From positions 62,001 through 126,000 of the forward strand of contig JAIWNF010000071.1 of assembly GCA_025093555.1 (NCBI GenBank): 64,000 nucleotides of DNA, in the 5' to 3' direction. The DNA is from Circinella umbellata (taxonomy: Eukaryota > Mucoromycota > Mucoromycetes > Mucorales > Lichtheimiaceae). The notes under the pieces were generated by a model, which did no database searches, had not been told where the DNA came from, and was given only the letters and a program-made list of their open reading frames with translations. Position numbers and translations under genes: made by a program. This document shows, one piece after another, positions 1 through 12,248 of this stretch (within the stretch, counting starts at the first letter, position 1; each line of letters begins with the position of its first letter).

Positions 1-1384
1 CAGAACGACTGGATTGTGGGCATTCTTGCCCAGAAAGGGTAAATATATAAATGTTTTTTTGGAGGTGAGAAATTGGTGAAGGTCTTTAGGAAATAATTAC
101 TAATCATCGTATGATATATATATATATTAGTGCGGTATGGATCATCAATTGCATAGACGTGCTGTTTGTACTGCCAGTTGTCCAAAGCAATTGATATGTG
201 GTCATTATTGTGCAAAAGGATGTGCTAAACCTGATGAGCATACAGATCGTTGCCTTGAACAATGTCAGCACGTATGTTGTCATGGCTATCGTTGTGGTCG
301 AGGATGCTGGGAAGTTTGTAATGAATGCGTTGAAGATTGTCCTTATAGTGTATGTATATTATTGAATGACTTATTTGAAATAATAACAAAAAAAATCAAA
401 TTCTATATACGGTATTAATTGCTTATATATGTTTGTTATTATTTAGTGTGAGCATTTACAATGTACTAAAAAATGCCATGAGGTAAATCCAATAAACCAT
501 AAAACTATTTCTAATTATATCTATTATCATTTGACGTTCTAAATATCATTTCTTTTTTTTTAGAAATGCGATAGACCCCCTTGTAACGAACATTGCTCAA
601 AAACATTGGCTTGCGGGTAAGAAACGTGGTTTTTAATAAAGCATATCAAGATTTAATTAACATTTACTAACTACTTCCTTATTAGTCATGCATGTATTGG
701 TTTGTGTGGTGAAAGTTGTCCGCCATGTAAGGAATGTAACCCCGAAAAAACTTGCTCAATATCATTAAGAAGTTTAGCAGAATTTGAACACGATGAATTA
801 GTTTATATGTTACCAGAATGTGGCTGTGGTAAGTTTATTAAATATACTCTTGATATATATATATATATATAAACACCAAGTCATTAACATAATACATATG
901 TTTTTATTATGTATATATAGTATTTGCAGTTGATTCATTGGACTTATATTTCAAAAACCAAGCCAAGAATGGAGAACACACAGCCATTAAGTTATGGCAA
1001 TGTCCATCCTGTCAAACACCTATCTATACCGCACTACGATATAATATGTATATCAAAACTGAAATTGCACTCGTTAATCAAATCAAGGCTCACCAAGAAG
1101 ATATAAGACAAGATATATCTCAAAGAGAAAAAACAGATATTATTCAAGCGATGAACCAAGAAACTAAAACAAGTATCAATAATATTGTTGGGGGCCGATG
1201 GTATGTTTGCCAAAATGGACACCCTTATTTCATTGGGGATTGTGGTGGAGCTACACAAATTTCATCTTGTCCTCAATGTGGTGCAGTAATAGGTGGTTTA
1301 CAACATAAAGTTGTAGAATCAAATCGATTCTATGGTGAATTTGACGGATCATTTAAACCTGCTTGGCCAGGTCAACCTCAGTAA
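1..1384 (+). CDS. ZNFX1-type zinc-finger protein, 3' end (partial)
   Basis: This is the C-terminal part of an NFX1-type zinc-finger protein, cut off by the window start. Exons I join are <1-38, 131-349, 447-482, 564-616, 686-828 and 921-1384; all introns are GT-AG and phases agree. Exons 1-5 encode Cys/His-rich NFX1-type repeats (patterns such as LxCGHxC and CGHYC). The last exon carries a zinc motif of the RZ type near its end: WYVC, NGH, DCGG, then CPQC followed by a Gly-rich turn. NFX1 repeats followed by an RZ finger are characteristic of ZNFX1, an SF1 RNA helicase linked in animals and yeasts to small-RNA and heterochromatin pathways. The helicase part would lie upstream, outside the window. 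The ZNFX1 identity rests on the tail only. Confidence 0.85.
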
Positions 1385-1890
1385 AAATATCTTACCTACT
1401 TTTTTAATAGTTCTTTTTTTTTTTACATGCATATATTTTATTCAAATCTGTACCTTTCATTGTGCTCTCTTTCCTTTCAATTTGCATATATATTATTTCC
1501 CCTTCCCCCCCCCCCTCTTTTAGTATTATTACTATTGTTATATTTCTACTTTTTGTATATATTTTCTTTCATATATACATATTTTTTTTATCATAAGGTA
1601 AATCATAAGCATTGTTATTATATATATATTATAAATATTTCTTTCAAATAATGACAATCCATTTTTTCAACACTCCGATCTATCATCAAACACAAAACTT
1701 AATTTTTTATAGGTAAATGTTGTAAATAATGATAGGTTCCTCCAGGTCAAAAACAAGAATGAATTGAATATAAAAATATATACGTATATATATAAATTGC
1801 TATATATTAGAAAAAAGGGGATGTTCTGGTGCCAAGAGATGAATAATCATCTTTTTTGTACTATAGTGACTAGTTCTTAGATATTGATCA
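1385..1890. other. Convergent intergenic spacer
   Basis: This stretch lies between the 3' ends of the ZNFX1-type gene and the GH12 gene. It is T-rich with TA-repeat tracts and a C9-10 run near 1505. I see no coding exon or RNA gene. Confidence 0.6.
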
Positions 1891-2809
1891 TTAATTGATT
1901 TCCACAGAATATTTGGTCGAGGTCAATTCTGCGTTTGTTCCAAGGAATGGTTCAGTACCAGACTATGTATATAAATTGATTAAATCATCTTGATCTTAGA
2001 TATTTTTCTTTTCTTTTCAACTTTCTAAAACAAAGGGGACGTCATGAAAACAATACTTTACCTGAATAGCACGTAAATATTGAGACTTTTCAAGATATCC
2101 ATTATCAACCAAATGAGTAATAAATGGTAAAGCATTACTCGTCAAACTCTCAATATTATTACTAGCAATAAAACTATACACTGTTTGAGCTCCATTTGTG
2201 CCTTTATAAAGGGTCCAACTGGTACCTTCGTAACTAAATGTACCAACGGAACTTCCAAGGGGACCAGCACCGTTAAATGCAGCGAGCCAAATCATAATTT
2301 CATACTCATAATCACCCGTGGATGAAGTGGAAGTCCATAAATCAAAGGCAACATTGGCAACCATATCATCTGAACCAGTATAGGACCATGTCCAAGTGAA
2401 TGGAATATTGGAAATATCAGAAATTACTTTAGCATCGAATAGGTAGGCCGCATTCGCATATGATTTTACATCATAAGGTCCACCCGACCACGACCATGAT
2501 GTACGCCATGATAAAGTATTGCCATCTAATCCAAGTACTTCGGTACATTGAGAGCCATCACCAGATCCCATTCCCCATAGGTTGTTATAAACTTTATTGT
2601 AATTAAGAGAAATCAGTAAAAGAAAATATGGTTATTAGCTGATAAGAAATTTCGGTACTGAAAATATGTATGGTTTCTAACTTACCGATATAATCACCCA
2701 CTGGTTCATTATCCCATTGACCACATAATTCGGCTCTTTTTAATAATAATGGAGAACCTAATACAAAGGTTGCAAGTGTAGATAGCGCAGTAAAAAGTTT
2801 AAGTTGCAT
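1891..2809 (-). CDS. Secreted GH12 endoglucanase (xyloglucanase-type)
   Basis: This is a glycoside hydrolase family 12 protein, predicted to cut beta-1,4-glucan or xyloglucan outside the cell. Exons are 2809-2686, 2591-2062 and 1962-1891, giving 241 aa, the usual GH12 length. Residues 1-18 form a hydrophobic signal peptide (MQLKLFTALSTLATFVLG), and LCGQWD opens the mature domain. Family motifs follow: VYNNLWG, GSQCTEV, SWSWSGGP, and the nucleophile strand EIMIWL. The last exon is easy to miss. Reading straight through the donor at 2061 gives a nonsense tail, while splicing to 1962 gives SGTEPFLG, which supplies the family's acid/base Glu. An in-frame ATG at 2848 would add 13 residues before the signal peptide, so I prefer the ATG at 2809. 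GH12 is not a typical Mucorales enzyme as far as I recall, so transfer is possible but untested. Confidence 0.93.
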
Positions 2810-5118
2810 AATAATAATAATAGTGATGACTAGTACAATATATAACAAGAGAATGATATATATCTATTTTTCCTTGTCTCTTCTTTTATATATAATCATT
2901 TTATACGGGGAGTAAAAAAAAAATAGGATTACGTTATAAATGTGAATGTAGGACAAATACACTTCTTTTTCGATCGTGATACAAAAATCTTGTAGAAAAA
3001 AAAATTAAGATTCATTATTAAACATTGAAAAAAAGGAACGGAACCAAATAAATTCTCCTTTGTTGTATTCATGTATATCCCATTATTATTCGGTATCGTA
3101 TTTTTATTGGATGGGAAAAAAAGAAATAACAGTCTCTTTTTACATTTATATACATCCGCGGGTTCGATGTGGTCAGTAAATACGGTTGTATCTTCATCAT
3201 AATAATTTATATAAGAGTATTATTTTGTATGATATGGAAATACTACACTTTTTTTTTCCCGAAGATAAAATAACAAAATGGCATTTTTTTAACATTTAGT
3301 GGTATTTCCTCGACATGTATTGAGTACATAATTTTTTATCGATTTGTTAAAAGCGTTATTGGAAGATACAGCAAAGATATATTATAGACAACTCTTATAT
3401 TTTATAGCCTTAATATTACTAAGTTTTGAAGTCACTTCATTTGGTTTCAAGAATGTTGCCGTTTAATGGAAGGAAGGGAAAAAAAGTAGACTATATCTAC
3501 GTATAAAATTAATAAATTGTAAAATTCCGGAGGAGTAGGTATGAGATCCCCTTCTTTTAGTGTAATTATCATGTCTTTTTCGCACGTCACAACAACACAT
3601 TATTGTTATTATTGTTGTCATGGTATAAAAAGATTGATAAAATAATTTCTTTTCCCTTAGGGAGGTTTTTTGCTTAATAAGGTAAATTATTTCGCACACA
3701 CAAATATATATAACAAAACATTATATATAATATATGCCGATGTACGTAGAAAAGAAAAGTTCTCGTTACATTTTCAGATTTATAGTATTATGTAAACAGT
3801 AACAGCGGTGAAAAGCGTACAAGACAAATGATTTTTTTTTGAAAGAATAGATAAATGGGTAATGTTATAGTAACAAATTAATCTATATTACGTGAGTTGA
3901 TGTTATATATCTAAAGTTAAAAGTAGCAATTTTTAAAAGAGATTTTTATGTGATTGTATATCAATGGATCAGCCTACATGTATTATTATTTAAAAGAGTA
4001 ACAAAATATTACTCTGAAAGTATAAAATCGAAACATAGCATAGGAAGAATTGTGAAAAAGAAATAAACTAGAGTACAGAGTTATATTCATCGTAAAAGTC
4101 ACCGTAAAGAGGAACAATTACATAGAAAAATAATGTTCATTTCAAACTAGAAAGGTACCACATAGACTTATTCTGTTAGTACGTAACTAAACGTTTGTGG
4201 CATAATATTACCAAAAGATAAAGAGGAAAACTACTAAAAAAAGCGTCAGTATAAAAAACAAGATTAAAAATCAAAGCGGTTTTCCGCCTATTAATATGAA
4301 TCACAGCATAATTAAGCAATTAATATTTAAAGAATAATAATGTATGTATAAATATTCTGTGATAATAATATTCTAACGAACTCTTGTCATTTGAAAACCA
4401 TTATTCTTTGTCTTTTCATTTGGAAGGTAAGAAGAAGTTTTATCCTAGCTAAAAAAAACTTATCACTTCAATTATCTGAGAATAGCTGAAAATTATCATG
4501 GGTTGGGTTATTTTCAAGTTAAATGAAATATACATGCCAGAGTATTTCTGATCAGACTACCTATGTATCAATGAATTCTTTCTAAACAATTAACCAAACA
4601 ACAGTTACTAGGCAACAGAGATGTATACGTACCGAATATTTAACCAAATTCACATATTTTAATTGGTTTAGAACATTGTTGTGTTACTCAAGCACATTAT
4701 ATTGTATTTAATGTTTTGAAGCCTTCCCCCCCCCATAGTTTAGCTATTTTTAGAGTTGAATGAATAAGATTCAGCATGAATCAACTTGAAAAAAAAGTTT
4801 GATAGACCTCAATATAGAAAAAATATGGCACCACCAAACTCAATTTTCAATAATTTATATAACTGTTTGTTTTCTTTTGACAAATGAAAAAAAAAAAAAA
4901 GAAGAAAAAATTGGTATGAAAAAAAAATATGAATTATAATTACATAATCAAAAGATTTGTGCAAAAGAAGACGGGAGAGATGAGTAAATGGAATGGAAAT
5001 TTTGCAAATTAAAAAAAAAGTGTAGTAAAAAAGAAGAAAAAACAAAAACAAATTTCTATATAAAATTAGAGATAAAGAAGAAAAATTAGAGGGAGAGGGA
5101 ATAGAATTTTTTTTTTCT
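2810..5118. other. Long intergenic region upstream of GH12
   Basis: This region holds the presumed promoter of the GH12 gene (minus strand) and the 3' flank of the GT47 gene. It is AT-rich with homopolymer tracts. I see no exon supported by splice sites or by family similarity. Confidence 0.5.
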
Positions 5119-6375
5119 TTAATAGCCAAGACCAAGATTTTCTGGCTTATCAATATGTCCCATACGACAAAGTTCTCGAATAATAAAATGCCAAGCATCC
5201 ATTTCCAAACCAACTCGACGACCATATTCCCACAATTTTCGTCTCTTATATTCATATGTCGTGTCATCAATACCGCGTAAAATTTCATCTAATCGATGTA
5301 CTTCATCACGTCGAATACGAACAATAAATGAATCCCAATCCACATCAAATTCAAATGGTTCAATAATACCATCAGCAATAACAATGGGTACTACACCAAA
5401 TGCCATGAATTCCCAAATACGTGTCGTATCCAATGTCCACCCCATGGGACTTAATCCATATTTCGCTCTTGCTAATCGCTCCGTATAATCTTCATCTGCT
5501 AATCCCAATCCAATGTCATATCCGGAATAATGTTGGAAATAATTGAAAAAAAGAGAACGGATGCCATTCGAATATTCATCATCCACTTGAACATCATTAC
5601 AACAACCATGAAACATAACAAAAATATCCCGTTTTTTTCCAGTCAATGGATGACCTTCGGGTGTCAAATAATCCATAGGGTTCTTGTTTAAATGATGAAT
5701 AATTCTAGTTGCTGAAGGAATGACAATGTCTTGATGATATCGATGTCTGTGAAACCATTTTGTTCGTTTATCACCCACAGTCTTTAAGAAAATAGCAGGT
5801 TGGAATAATTCATTTTTTTTGTAATACGTAAATGTTTGATCCATTGGGTGAATCATGATATGGTTCTTGCCTCCTGTTGCATTCCAATAAGGTAACTGGT
5901 TGATGACCATGTCCATCATGGGCTCAACATACTTTTCATCGACATTGCATCGTTCATCCCAGTGCCAGCTATTTTGTGACCAGCAGTTATATAAATAACA
6001 GCTGCCAAAAAAGGGTATAAAAAAGAAATTAGCTTCTTCTGGATTTTTGGTGACATAGAGTTGATGAATCTTGCTGGTAGGATCCGTTAATTGATTATGT
6101 AAAATAATTTCTGAATTATAGTTGGATTCGTCGCATTTGTTTTCTTGAATATGTTTGGGAACTTGAAAGGTACTAGGTGCTTCATAGACATAAATCTTGG
6201 GTCGACATACTGCATTCTCAACAGGTTCTGGCCAATAAGAAGATAAGTCTCGTACAGGTAAAGGTGGTGCAGGAGATGCCGGTCGGAATCGTACAAAAAA
6301 CGAGCTGATGAAAAAGAAAACGATAACTACTAGTACCAAGATCCACCTTTTGTTGAGTCTGAGGACCGCTGCCAT
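5119..6375 (-). CDS. Exostosin-family (GT47) glycosyltransferase
   Basis: This intronless 418-aa ORF encodes a type II membrane protein. It has a short cytosolic end, one transmembrane segment at about residues 11-28 (WILVLVVIVFFFISSFF), a Pro-rich stem and an exostosin-fold lumenal domain starting near KIYVYEAP at about residue 60. The GT47 C-terminal signature is clear: KYGLSPMGW, then WEFMAFGVVPIVIADG, then the PFEFDVDWDSF segment, the usual nucleotide-sugar-binding half. Golgi residence is inferred from topology. The donor sugar and acceptor cannot be told from sequence; cell-wall or glycoprotein glycan synthesis is likely. The start ATG is the only one that includes the full membrane anchor. 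Confidence 0.9.
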   Translation of the reverse strand: MAAVLRLNKRWILVLVVIVFFFISSFFVRFRPASPAPPLPVRDLSSYWPEPVENAVCRPKIYVYEAPSTFQVPKHIQENKCDESNYNSEIILHNQLTDPTSKIHQLYVTKNPEEANFFFIPFFGSCYLYNCWSQNSWHWDERCNVDEKYVEPMMDMVINQLPYWNATGGKNHIMIHPMDQTFTYYKKNELFQPAIFLKTVGDKRTKWFHRHRYHQDIVIPSATRIIHHLNKNPMDYLTPEGHPLTGKKRDIFVMFHGCCNDVQVDDEYSNGIRSLFFNYFQHYSGYDIGLGLADEDYTERLARAKYGLSPMGWTLDTTRIWEFMAFGVVPIVIADGIIEPFEFDVDWDSFIVRIRRDEVHRLDEILRGIDDTTYEYKRRKLWEYGRRVGLEMDAWHFIIRELCRMGHIDKPENLGLGY

Positions 6376-7923
6376 GACAGATTGTGTTATAAATTAGTAC
6401 CAAAAAAAATAGTCGTATTTTTTTTTGTGAACTCTTATCACTTCTTTTTTTATGTTAACGTTTGTTTGGTATATATATTTATTATAGGTAAGCAAGAAAA
6501 AGGATTAGAGTAAAAAAAAGATAAAAGAACTCAATTTCAGTTACTAAAAAAAATAAAGCTAAAAAATTGAGAGATCGACAGTTTAAAACCTCTGGTTCCA
6601 CGAAAAACTTGCCAATCAATGATATACATTTTCAATCAACGACACGCTAATAGAATGGCACGGTCCGAGATGATTAAATATACAGGATATCTATTAATGG
6701 TTAGCGGGGCGGGACACTTTTGAATTGGTATAACTTCAAATATTGGCAGGATTTGCATTTCTTTGATGGCCTTGTGTGAATTTTATTTTTGTGGCATCAC
6801 TTTTTTTTTATATCATTCTACTTGCCATAGCTTTTCTATGTTGCTCAGAAGTTAATCGACAGTAGCCTTTTTACCTGATGAACTAATTAAATGTCTTACA
6901 AGCAGTAACACGTATGGTAAGATAACAGGCAGATATACCTTTTCATGTATATAAAGTTTTCGTGACAGTACTTGTGCAATAGAAGCTTTTGTAGACTCAA
7001 CCACAATAGTGTATGAGAACTACCTGTTAACACAATATGGAAATGGAACGTGGTTATATTTTTCGAATCCCATTTACATTGACTGTTAATAGTACCAACT
7101 AAATCACGTTCCTACTAGTTATACTATTATTAGTATCTGCCAAACAGCCAGTGATACAAGGCTCTACTAGCAACTACCTCCAAAAAAAACTCTTAACTAA
7201 AATAATCATAGTTAAACTCGTGTTACCCACCAACAATAACTTTATAGAATCGTTCTTATCTGGTGCTCATGGTGCTGGAAAAATCAAAACAATAACAAAC
7301 AAAGTGGGCGAAGGATGCTTCCTCAAGGACAATTATTAATATTATAAGTATATGAAATTTCGTCATATGGAAGAAAAGTCTACTCAATCAAGTGAAAAGA
7401 CTTATTCTGATAGTTATTTACTTTTGGCAAATACAATATGCATGTATATGCAGATACAGAAAGGAGTTTACAAATAGAAAATAAAATGGTAGTAAAAAAA
7501 TGTAGAAGAGAGAAGTAGTGATAATTGATTATGAGTACGTACCTATTCAAAAAAAATTGGGTACGGTATACGGAATTAAAAAAGAGACAGTATCACATTA
7601 ATAATATGACAGGTGATCTGAAAAATAACCTAATACATACTGACTCAAAAGGTAATAAGGAATCATTGTTTTGTTGAGTGGGTGGATCAAGCCCGCTTTG
7701 TTATTGATAACCCGAACAATAATGGAGAAATATTTTATGGTGACATTGACACAAAGAGGTATTCCTTGTTTTATGGTCATTGTTATTATTGTTGTTGCTC
7801 ATTTATTTTATTTTTTCTTCAACTTCTAAGAAAAAGTATAAATAACAGAAAAAATCACTTGATAATTTATCTGGTTTAACTGCTTTTCCTTCGAAAATTA
7901 TACATTATTATATTTATACCAGG
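6376..7923. other. Divergent intergenic region
   Basis: This is the shared upstream region between the GT47 gene (-) and the coiled-coil gene (+). The short ORFs inside (for example 7151-7339 and 7682-7879) have biased, low-complexity composition and no recognisable motif. I see no RNA gene. Confidence 0.5.
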
Positions 7924-8668
7924 ATGGCTTCTTCTTCAATTGTTTCTTCAGATCACCATGATAATATATATTTCTTGCACAAGAGTACTAATAATAAAAA
8001 ACAGCAACAACAACAACAACAGTTTCGTCATCAACCGTTACCTCCTTCTCCACCAAAACCACCATCTACTGTAAACGCTCGAGATAATCGACATTCAGAG
8101 TCTCGTAAACCACAATTACATGAAATTCCTGAAGAATCGCAACAGCCAATAAAAAGTGAAAATGAATCAATTCATCAAACAACTCAGTATATTTTAGATG
8201 AAATCAAAAACTTGGCACAAGATATACTTGAATCTGAAGCTCGTGCTGATAATTATAAACGTCTCTATTCCGAAACACTTAATAAATTGGATGCTGTAAG
8301 AAATGAATATGAAAGTATTTTTCAAGAGTTAAAAGTACAGCTGGAACAAGAACGTATAAAAGTACAATATTATCAAGATTTAATTCGTCAACAATCCCAA
8401 GAAAAATATTCTTCCTCTTCTTCATGCTATCCATCATTATCATCATCATCGACAATAGCATCATCGTCGTCATCAACAAAAAAGGGTAGTAAAAAAAGGT
8501 TAGTATTCAAACCATATAAATATCAAATTGATGATTATACGTACGTACGTATAATAATAGTAATAGGTGATGATATTAAAAGTAATCTCTTATTATAGAA
8601 GATCATCAGCTTCCAGTGGATCTTTTTCAAACAGATTTATTCGTTTCATTGGAATATCACAAAAATAA
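7924..8668 (+). CDS. Low-complexity coiled-coil protein, function unknown
   Basis: I do not recognise this family. The N-terminus is Ser-rich with a polyQ run (7 Gln), a Pro-rich patch and a charged linker. Residues of about 85-165 form an amphipathic coiled coil, and a Ser-rich tract follows. The last exon is not visible in a single reading frame. An intron with acceptor at 8598 joins a tail rich in Ser, Arg and Phe that stops at 8668. The donor is either 8541 (GTACGT, 58-nt intron, 228 aa in total) or 8499 (GTTAGT, 100-nt intron); both are phase 2 and give the same tail. Without splicing the reading frame ends at 8598 in a poor Ile/Val-rich tail. A structural or adaptor role is only a guess. 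Confidence 0.6.
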
Positions 8669-9323
8669 AAATTATATATGTATAATTTATTCAGTGAAAT
8701 ATATATACATTCATTGTTATTTTTATACTTCGTATATGATAAAAAAAGAGCCCTTGAATTCTTGGTGTTTTAACACGTAAAGTCAAAATCCTTCATCCTG
8801 TATGATTGTTACTGTAATTTGTCACAATCAAAAATACAGCCTCTTTTTTTTTGTTAACCAAATGAACCACAAATGAATTTCATACTACCTATGCTGTTAT
8901 TTTTGAACTATTTTCTTAAAGTGTAAATTCAATCCATATATGTGTACTATAGAATAGTAATCTAATTCAACAATAAAAATAAAATAGTATCATAACTCAT
9001 TTTTATTGGCATTAACAAAAGATACAAATATGTAAACAAGTATGCCTACTTCTTTCGTCAAATAAGGACTGATTTTAATCAACAGGGTATGGAACAAAAA
9101 GAATATCCTCAATGCATTATCTTTCAGATGATTTTACCAGGATAGTTTCGGTTTAATTATTTTTTTTGGTTTGCTCTCGTCCAACTTTGTTTGATATATC
9201 CAACTTTTTTCCTCTCTCTTTTTCTGCTTTCATATTATTGATCGTTGCTTTGCTGATCATAAGTAAGCTAATCTATACTTTCTTATACTATACTACGTAA
9301 ACTAGTCAAAATGCACACAGGTA

Positions 9324-9859
9324 CAGTAGGCCCCCGTTATTTTAATGTACTTCATTCCTAGCTTTTTGTGAAATTAATGGTGGGATGAAATTATCGGGGC
9401 GCGATGTTAGAGCAAAAACTGTCAAAACATTTAACAGAAAATAATATTAAATAAACTAATGTGTATATTAGTACGTACCCGTGTAATCTGCTTTATATTA
9501 TTTTTTTGATTGTGATAGGAATGGTTACCAAGGAAAAAGTATACGAGTACCCATAAATACAATCAATAGTGGTACTGAAGTATAGCTGTCATAGTTCTTT
9601 TGATTTTCAAACTAGAATGAGACAGTTGCCGTCTTTTAAACAAGCTACTTTGTATAACTTCTTTATCACAGAAAACCAATAAAACCTTTCCTTGAGTTGT
9701 GTTTCGGGAGGCCGCCCAACCCCATGCCCACAAAACCATTTTGGAAGTGAATTAAAGGGGATATGAAAGTTGACACTATGTTTTGTAACTATTCCTGGCA
9801 AAAACAAGTAAATTAACGGGGGTTGAAATCAAACATAGGTAAAATTAACGGGCCCACTG
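9324..9859. mobile_element. Short pogo-like MITE (non-autonomous)
   Basis: The left end reads CAGTAGGCCCCCGTTATTTT after a TA dinucleotide. The right end, read in reverse complement, is CAGTGGGCCCGTTAATTTT. The two ends are imperfect inverted repeats of about 20 bp, and a further CCCCCGTTAATTT copy lies inside the right end near 9810. The CAGTxGGCCCxCGTTA pattern and TA target resemble pogo/Tigger ends of the Tc1-mariner superfamily. The right flank is CA instead of TA, so the duplication has decayed. No transposase is encoded in 536 bp. Confidence 0.55.
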
Positions 9860-9967
9860 CAGAACATTTGTGGTATAAATCAGAGATGAAATACTATATT
9901 GTGTGCAGTTTGTTAATATGTAGTTTGTTAAGAATTTTCAGAGTGCCAGACTACGACTCGCGCCAAA

Positions 9968-10697
9968 ATGAAAAAAACCAAGTTGCCAAGTAAAAAACCA
10001 CTTTCGGACATTTTACTTTTCATCACGCGCCAAGTTACGTATGTCCCCCCATCTGCCAAATGGAAATTCGTGTCACTCCAAGTTGAAAAGGTGCCTGAAG
10101 ATGCACTTTTAACAAAATTACGTCCAACACTCGAGACCCAACACAGCAGCTGTTGGAATAAATTATGTAACAAGTCCCTTATCGTAAAACTTCTTAGCTT
10201 AAGCCATATTGTGATTTTTTTTGCCTATAACTCAAAGCCACTATCCACAAACACTTGAATGACAACCTTTGATCGCATCCGTTCTACAATATTACATAAT
10301 GTAAAGCTCTTAACTTGCTGTTGTTATAAGCTGGGTGTTGATATAATAATGTGGATTCCAATGTCCAATCAAGAAAGAAGTCGGTGCATTCGATGGCGAC
10401 TTAGCTGCCCCCCTGGTGGCCGCAGTGAATCCTGTTTGAGATACACGCACTAGACAGCGTTTTACCAAACAACATTCTATTTAATGCCTCCGCATATACT
10501 TAACCAGCTTCCAAAATCCCAACTAACTTCAACAGGCAAAAAACAATATCCCAGTAACATTTGGCGAATTGAGTGCACGTAAATTACTTGCAGAACTCGA
10601 CGCATTTTATCATCATCCTGGCAGCGATCTAAGACAATACTACAAAGATTCTTCAAGAAAGGCTTTCGTCAAATGGCTCAATCCTCCCCTGCAGCAG
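9968..10697 (+). pseudogene. Decayed coding relic, unrecognised
   Basis: Several frames of this stretch read like protein but are not connected. The clearest part is 10535-10697, which starts after an AG and includes FGELSARKLLAELDAFYH and a Trp/Pro-containing end before a GTAAGT donor at 10699. Upstream, VGAFDGDLAAPLVAAVNP near 10370-10430 and EIHALDSVLPNNILFNA near 10439-10490 sit in different frames with stops between them. It may be a dead transposon or a displaced exon set. I cannot name the family. Confidence 0.35.
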
Positions 10698-11230
10698 AGT
10701 AAGTACTGTTATAAACTCTTCATATGATTCTACTTTTTCTTCTGCCTTCTTTGTACTCTTTACCTCTTTTTCTTTCCTTATGTCTTATTTCTTTTTTTTC
10801 TTCTTTTTCCCTTTGTTTGATTTATTCTACTGGTCAGTTCTACGGATATTATCACTTTATGTCATCCATCCATACGATGGATCTTTTATTCAACTCCCCC
10901 CCCTTTTCCTTGCTTACGAGCGCAGGGTTTTCATTTACTTTTTACTTTATATATCGGTCTCGAACAAAAATGTATGACAAAGATGCTGTATTCAACAGAG
11001 ACGTAAATAAAAATAAAAAAAAATTAATCACATTACAAATAGGGCGTGATTCACTGTCGTCATTTTATATTTATTGTTTCTATGATATCAATAATCAGTT
11101 TCTTTATTATACAGGAAGTTCAGTTTAATATTTGGCCACAAAAAAGAAAAAAATACCAGGTTCAAATGAAAGTCTAGAATCCAAATTTTAAATATGTATT
11201 GTGTCATCAAAATTAATGATTCATGTATAA

Positions 11231-11232
<2 letters not shown>

Positions 11233-11281
<49 letters not shown>
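11233..11281. repeat. (TAG)n microsatellite
   Basis: About 16 uninterrupted copies of TAG/GTA lie about 250 bp upstream of the permease start. They fall outside coding sequence. Confidence 0.95.
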
Positions 11282-11530
11282 TATATTTCTTCTAAAAAAC
11301 CAGTTTTGAAAATTGATAGGTCTCACGCTTTGCTGAGATAACAGTAACAAGGTTCCTGAAAGTTTCCTTTTTTGGATCATTGTAGTACAGCTTTACAAGA
11401 AAACAAAAAGTTTTTTTTTTACCTTTCTTTCTTCTTTTCGCTTGTTTTACTTCTATTTTTTTTAGGGATTTTGGTTAATAATACTTTTTTATTTTATCTT
11501 TATTACGGATTTATTTTCTTCTTATAATAC

Positions 11531-12216
11531 ATGGGAAAAACAGGTGTAAATTATGGAGCAATCAACAAAGACAATACAACTATGAATAAAAGTCGTCACC
11601 TTGAAGAGGATGTTGAACAAAGTGAACAGCTCTTAGAACAACTAGGTTATAAACAGGCAAGGGTCCCCAACACCATAAATTACCAATATAATATATACTC
11701 TTTTTTTCCCGATCTATCGAAAATCGGGCTTATTTTTATTTTTCGGAACCGATTTTTTAGGAACTGCAACGAAAATTATCTTTATTCTCAACATTTGGTA
11801 TGTGAGAGAGTGATATAGAATGAAAGTTTAATATATATATATGCACCGCATATAAATCTTCAAACGAGCAATTATTTGATTTTGGATAATAACGATAAAT
11901 TGGATAATATTTAATAGGTCTAGCATTTGCCAATATCGGCATCGTTTGCAACACATCAGCAACGTTTCAAACAGGTTTCGTTTTAAGATCAGATTATAAC
12001 AATATATTTAGCAAACATGTTATATCTGATTATTATTTCTTACTAAAAATATAAAAAAAAAATATTATTTTTTTAATAGTATTACAACGGGGTGGTCCAG
12101 TTATCATGATACTTTGTTGGAATTTAGTATCTATGTTTATGATTTGTATTGCATTAGCCTTATCTGAAATTTGTTCCTTGGTAACACATTTTTATAAAAG
12201 ACGCATATCTTTATGC

Positions 12217-12248
<32 letters not shown>

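Larger units (their letters stand above)
8669..11530. other. Gene-poor interval with TE relics
   Basis: This 2.9-kb stretch separates the coiled-coil gene from the permease gene. It contains a pogo-like MITE (9324-9859), a decayed coding relic (9968-10697) and a TAG microsatellite. I see nothing else that can be supported. Confidence 0.5.

Noticed and set aside
2017..2571. GH12 tail read straight through to 2017
   Set aside because: It lacks the GTEPF motif and ends in non-family sequence; splicing at 2061 to 1963 restores the family C-terminus.
5261..5488. Plus-strand ORF inside the GT47 gene
   Set aside because: It is an antisense shadow of a well-supported minus-strand coding region.
12219..12243. 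Long poly-A tract near 12220 as a sign of a retroposed gene
   Set aside because: It lies inside an intron of the permease and there is no target duplication or intronless copy.
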